This document shows, in pieces, positions 6,624-7,600 of a DNA stretch of 7,600 bases. The stretch covers positions 1-7,600 of the forward strand of contig CALCFP010000296.1 of assembly GCA_937900725.1 (NCBI GenBank), in the 5' to 3' direction. Under the pieces are notes generated by a model that was given only the letters and a program-made list of their open reading frames with translations, had not been told where the DNA came from and ran no database searches. This DNA comes from an uncultured Bacteroidota bacterium. GTDB lineage: Bacteria > Bacteroidota > Bacteroidia > Bacteroidales > SZUA-534. The position numbers were made by a program, and so were the translations under genes. How positions within the stretch are numbered: position 1 is the first letter of the stretch; every line of letters begins with the position of its first letter.

Positions 6624-7244
6624 CTACTTCTGCAATTCCTTATTGTGAGCACGTTGCCACCAAATAATGCAAGCCACAATGATAAGTGCCATTGGAGGCA
6701 TCAGCATAAGGCCGTTGTTAAGGTAGCCAGCATTGTAGAATGATTCTGGAATTATCTGGTATCCGAACAAGGCGCCAGAGCCAAGCAATTCACGGAAGAA
6801 TGCCACAATAACCAATATTTTAGCGTATCCAAGGCCATTGCCAACACCATCAAGGAATGACGACCAAGGATCATTTTGCATTGCAAATGCCTCAAGACGT
6901 CCCATCAAGATACAGTTGGTAATGATAAGACCAACGTAAACTGAAAGTTGGACACTGATATCATAAGCGAATGCCTTCAGAATCTCACTTACTATTGTCA
7001 CCAATGCAGCAACAACAACAAGTTGCACGATAATACGGATACGTGTTGGTATCGATTTACGAATCAACGATATCACGACATTTGACAAGGCTGTAATGAT
7101 GGTCACTGAAATGCCCATTACAATTGCCGGCATAAGTTTGGCAGTTACTGCCAAAGCCGAGCAAATACCCAAAACCTGAACAGTTACAGGGTTATTCAAA
7201 CCAAGCGGTGTCAAAAATGCTTCTTTATTCTTTTTTGAACTCAT
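6624..7244 (-). CDS. nqrD: Na+-translocating NADH:quinone reductase subunit D (NqrD)
   Basis: A 206-residue inner-membrane subunit with about six hydrophobic segments, homologous to NqrE and inserted in the opposite orientation in the complex. Conserved features are LGLNNPVTVQVLGICSALAVT (14-34, Cys28), the SIPTRIRIIVQL segment (64-75), VYVGLIITNCILMGRLEAFAM (102-122, Cys111) and FLDGVGNGLGYAKIL (130-144). Cys28 and Cys111 are the expected iron ligands. GRLEAFAM and the RELLGSG motif (151-157) are strong NqrD markers. The closest relatives are RnfE-type proteins, but the neighbouring nqrF excludes Rnf. The gene starts 11 nt after nqrC and ends 21 nt before nqrE. Its leader has a strong AGGAGGA whose first bases belong to the nqrC stop codon, pointing to translational coupling. 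Confidence 0.97.
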   Translation of the reverse strand: MSSKKNKEAFLTPLGLNNPVTVQVLGICSALAVTAKLMPAIVMGISVTIITALSNVVISLIRKSIPTRIRIIVQLVVVAALVTIVSEILKAFAYDISVQLSVYVGLIITNCILMGRLEAFAMQNDPWSSFLDGVGNGLGYAKILVIVAFFRELLGSGALFGYQIIPESFYNAGYLNNGLMLMPPMALIIVACIIWWQRAHNKELQK

Positions 7245-7250
7245 AACTTA

Positions 7251-7257
7251 TCCTCCT
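7251..7257 (-). promoter_or_regulatory. Shine-Dalgarno site of nqrD overlapping the nqrC stop codon
   Basis: On the minus strand the junction reads TAGGAGGATAAGTTATG. The nqrC TAG (7256-7258) supplies the first bases of AGGAGGA, which ends 6 nt before the nqrD ATG. Confidence 0.7.
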
Positions 7258-7600
7258 ACTTGGTTAAAAAGTTTTTGTAATTGTTAAGGCACGATTTCAG
7301 CATAGCATCAACGCCAGTAGATGTGATGGTGCCGCCAGAAATGCCGTCAACTTCATATTCGGCATTCTGCACCTTGCCGTTCTTGACAACGCTAATCTTT
7401 ACGTCAACGCTGTCGGTTGTCTTCTTGCCGATAAACTGGTTTTGGAACCAGTCGGTAGTGATTTCAGCGCCTAAGCCTGGAGTTTCGCTAGCGTGTGAGA
7501 AGTATGTGCCGTAAATGGTGTTACGGTTTTCGTCAAGTGATACATATCCCCAAATGGCTCCCCACAAGCCTGCTCCGTAAACTGGGATGACATATTTTGT
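7256..7600 (-). CDS. nqrC: Na+-translocating NADH:quinone reductase subunit C (NqrC), C-terminal part (5' end outside window)
   Basis: The frame is open from the right edge (TKYVIPVYGAGLWGAIWGYV) to the TAG at 7256-7258, giving the last 114 residues. NqrC is a membrane-anchored subunit whose periplasmic domain carries covalently bound FMN, part of the electron path from NqrF to NqrB. Family landmarks are PVYGAGLWG, YFSHASETPGLGAEIT and the flavinylation motif VDGISGGTITSTGVD. The acceptor threonine should be that of SGGT, codon 7328-7330. The motif is more often SGAT, and Gly in place of Ala is a mild deviation. The N-terminal membrane helix and the start lie beyond 7600, as nqrA and nqrB presumably do. 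ApbE, the enzyme that attaches the FMN, is encoded at 2901-3896. Confidence 0.95.
   Translation of the reverse strand, partial: TKYVIPVYGAGLWGAIWGYVSLDENRNTIYGTYFSHASETPGLGAEITTDWFQNQFIGKKTTDSVDVKISVVKNGKVQNAEYEVDGISGGTITSTGVDAMLKSCLNNYKNFLTK

Noticed and set aside
4684..7600. An Rnf complex instead of Nqr
   Set aside because: The F subunit combines a ferredoxin-type 2Fe-2S domain with an FAD/NADH reductase domain, which is specific to Nqr. The C-D-E-F order also fits Nqr.

Overview
The window looks like a chromosomal stretch from a member of the Bacteroidota, most likely a Bacteroidales gut- or oral-type species. Four things point there: a gldJ-type gene directly followed by murF, a sodium-pumping NADH:quinone reductase (Nqr) operon, lipoproteins with short Bacteroidetes-style signal peptides, and a TAnnTTTG-type -7 promoter element. 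Most starts have only A-rich leaders instead of Shine-Dalgarno sites. I cannot name the genus from sequence alone.

Layout: (1) 1-584, plus strand, is the 3' part of a GldJ-like lipoprotein with a non-catalytic formylglycine-generating-enzyme fold, tied to gliding and type IX secretion. A hairpin terminator follows at 605-634. (2) 660-1985, plus, is an intact murF, the last cytoplasmic ligase of peptidoglycan precursor synthesis. (3) 2061-3896, minus, is a two-gene unit, apbE followed by a metallo-beta-lactamase-fold lipoprotein, 3 nt apart. It converges on murF through a shared bidirectional terminator. (4) 3897-4111 is a divergent intergenic region with the apbE promoter and some degenerate repeats. 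(5) 4112-4516, plus, is a small soluble protein resembling the GlcG/HbpS family. (6) 4684-7600, minus, is the distal part of an nqr operon in the order nqrC (partial), nqrD, nqrE, nqrF, closed by a strong terminator at 4628-4664. The nqrA and nqrB genes would lie beyond the right edge.

How the genes fit together: Nqr oxidises NADH, reduces quinone and exports Na+. NqrB and NqrC need covalently bound FMN, attached by ApbE. An exported ApbE lipoprotein encoded about 1 kb from nqrC, whose SGGT flavinylation motif is visible, therefore makes functional sense. The GlcG/HbpS-like protein between them is unexplained.

The most striking observation is that nqrF is split by an in-frame TAA at 4930-4932. 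The reading frame and family homology continue undisturbed on both sides. The stop removes the last ~81 residues, including the CGPP motif and the C-terminal DNFG end. This is a very recent nonsense mutation, a sequencing or assembly error, or, least likely, a readthrough site. I found no CRISPR array, mobile element, tRNA or rRNA, and no clearly novel system.
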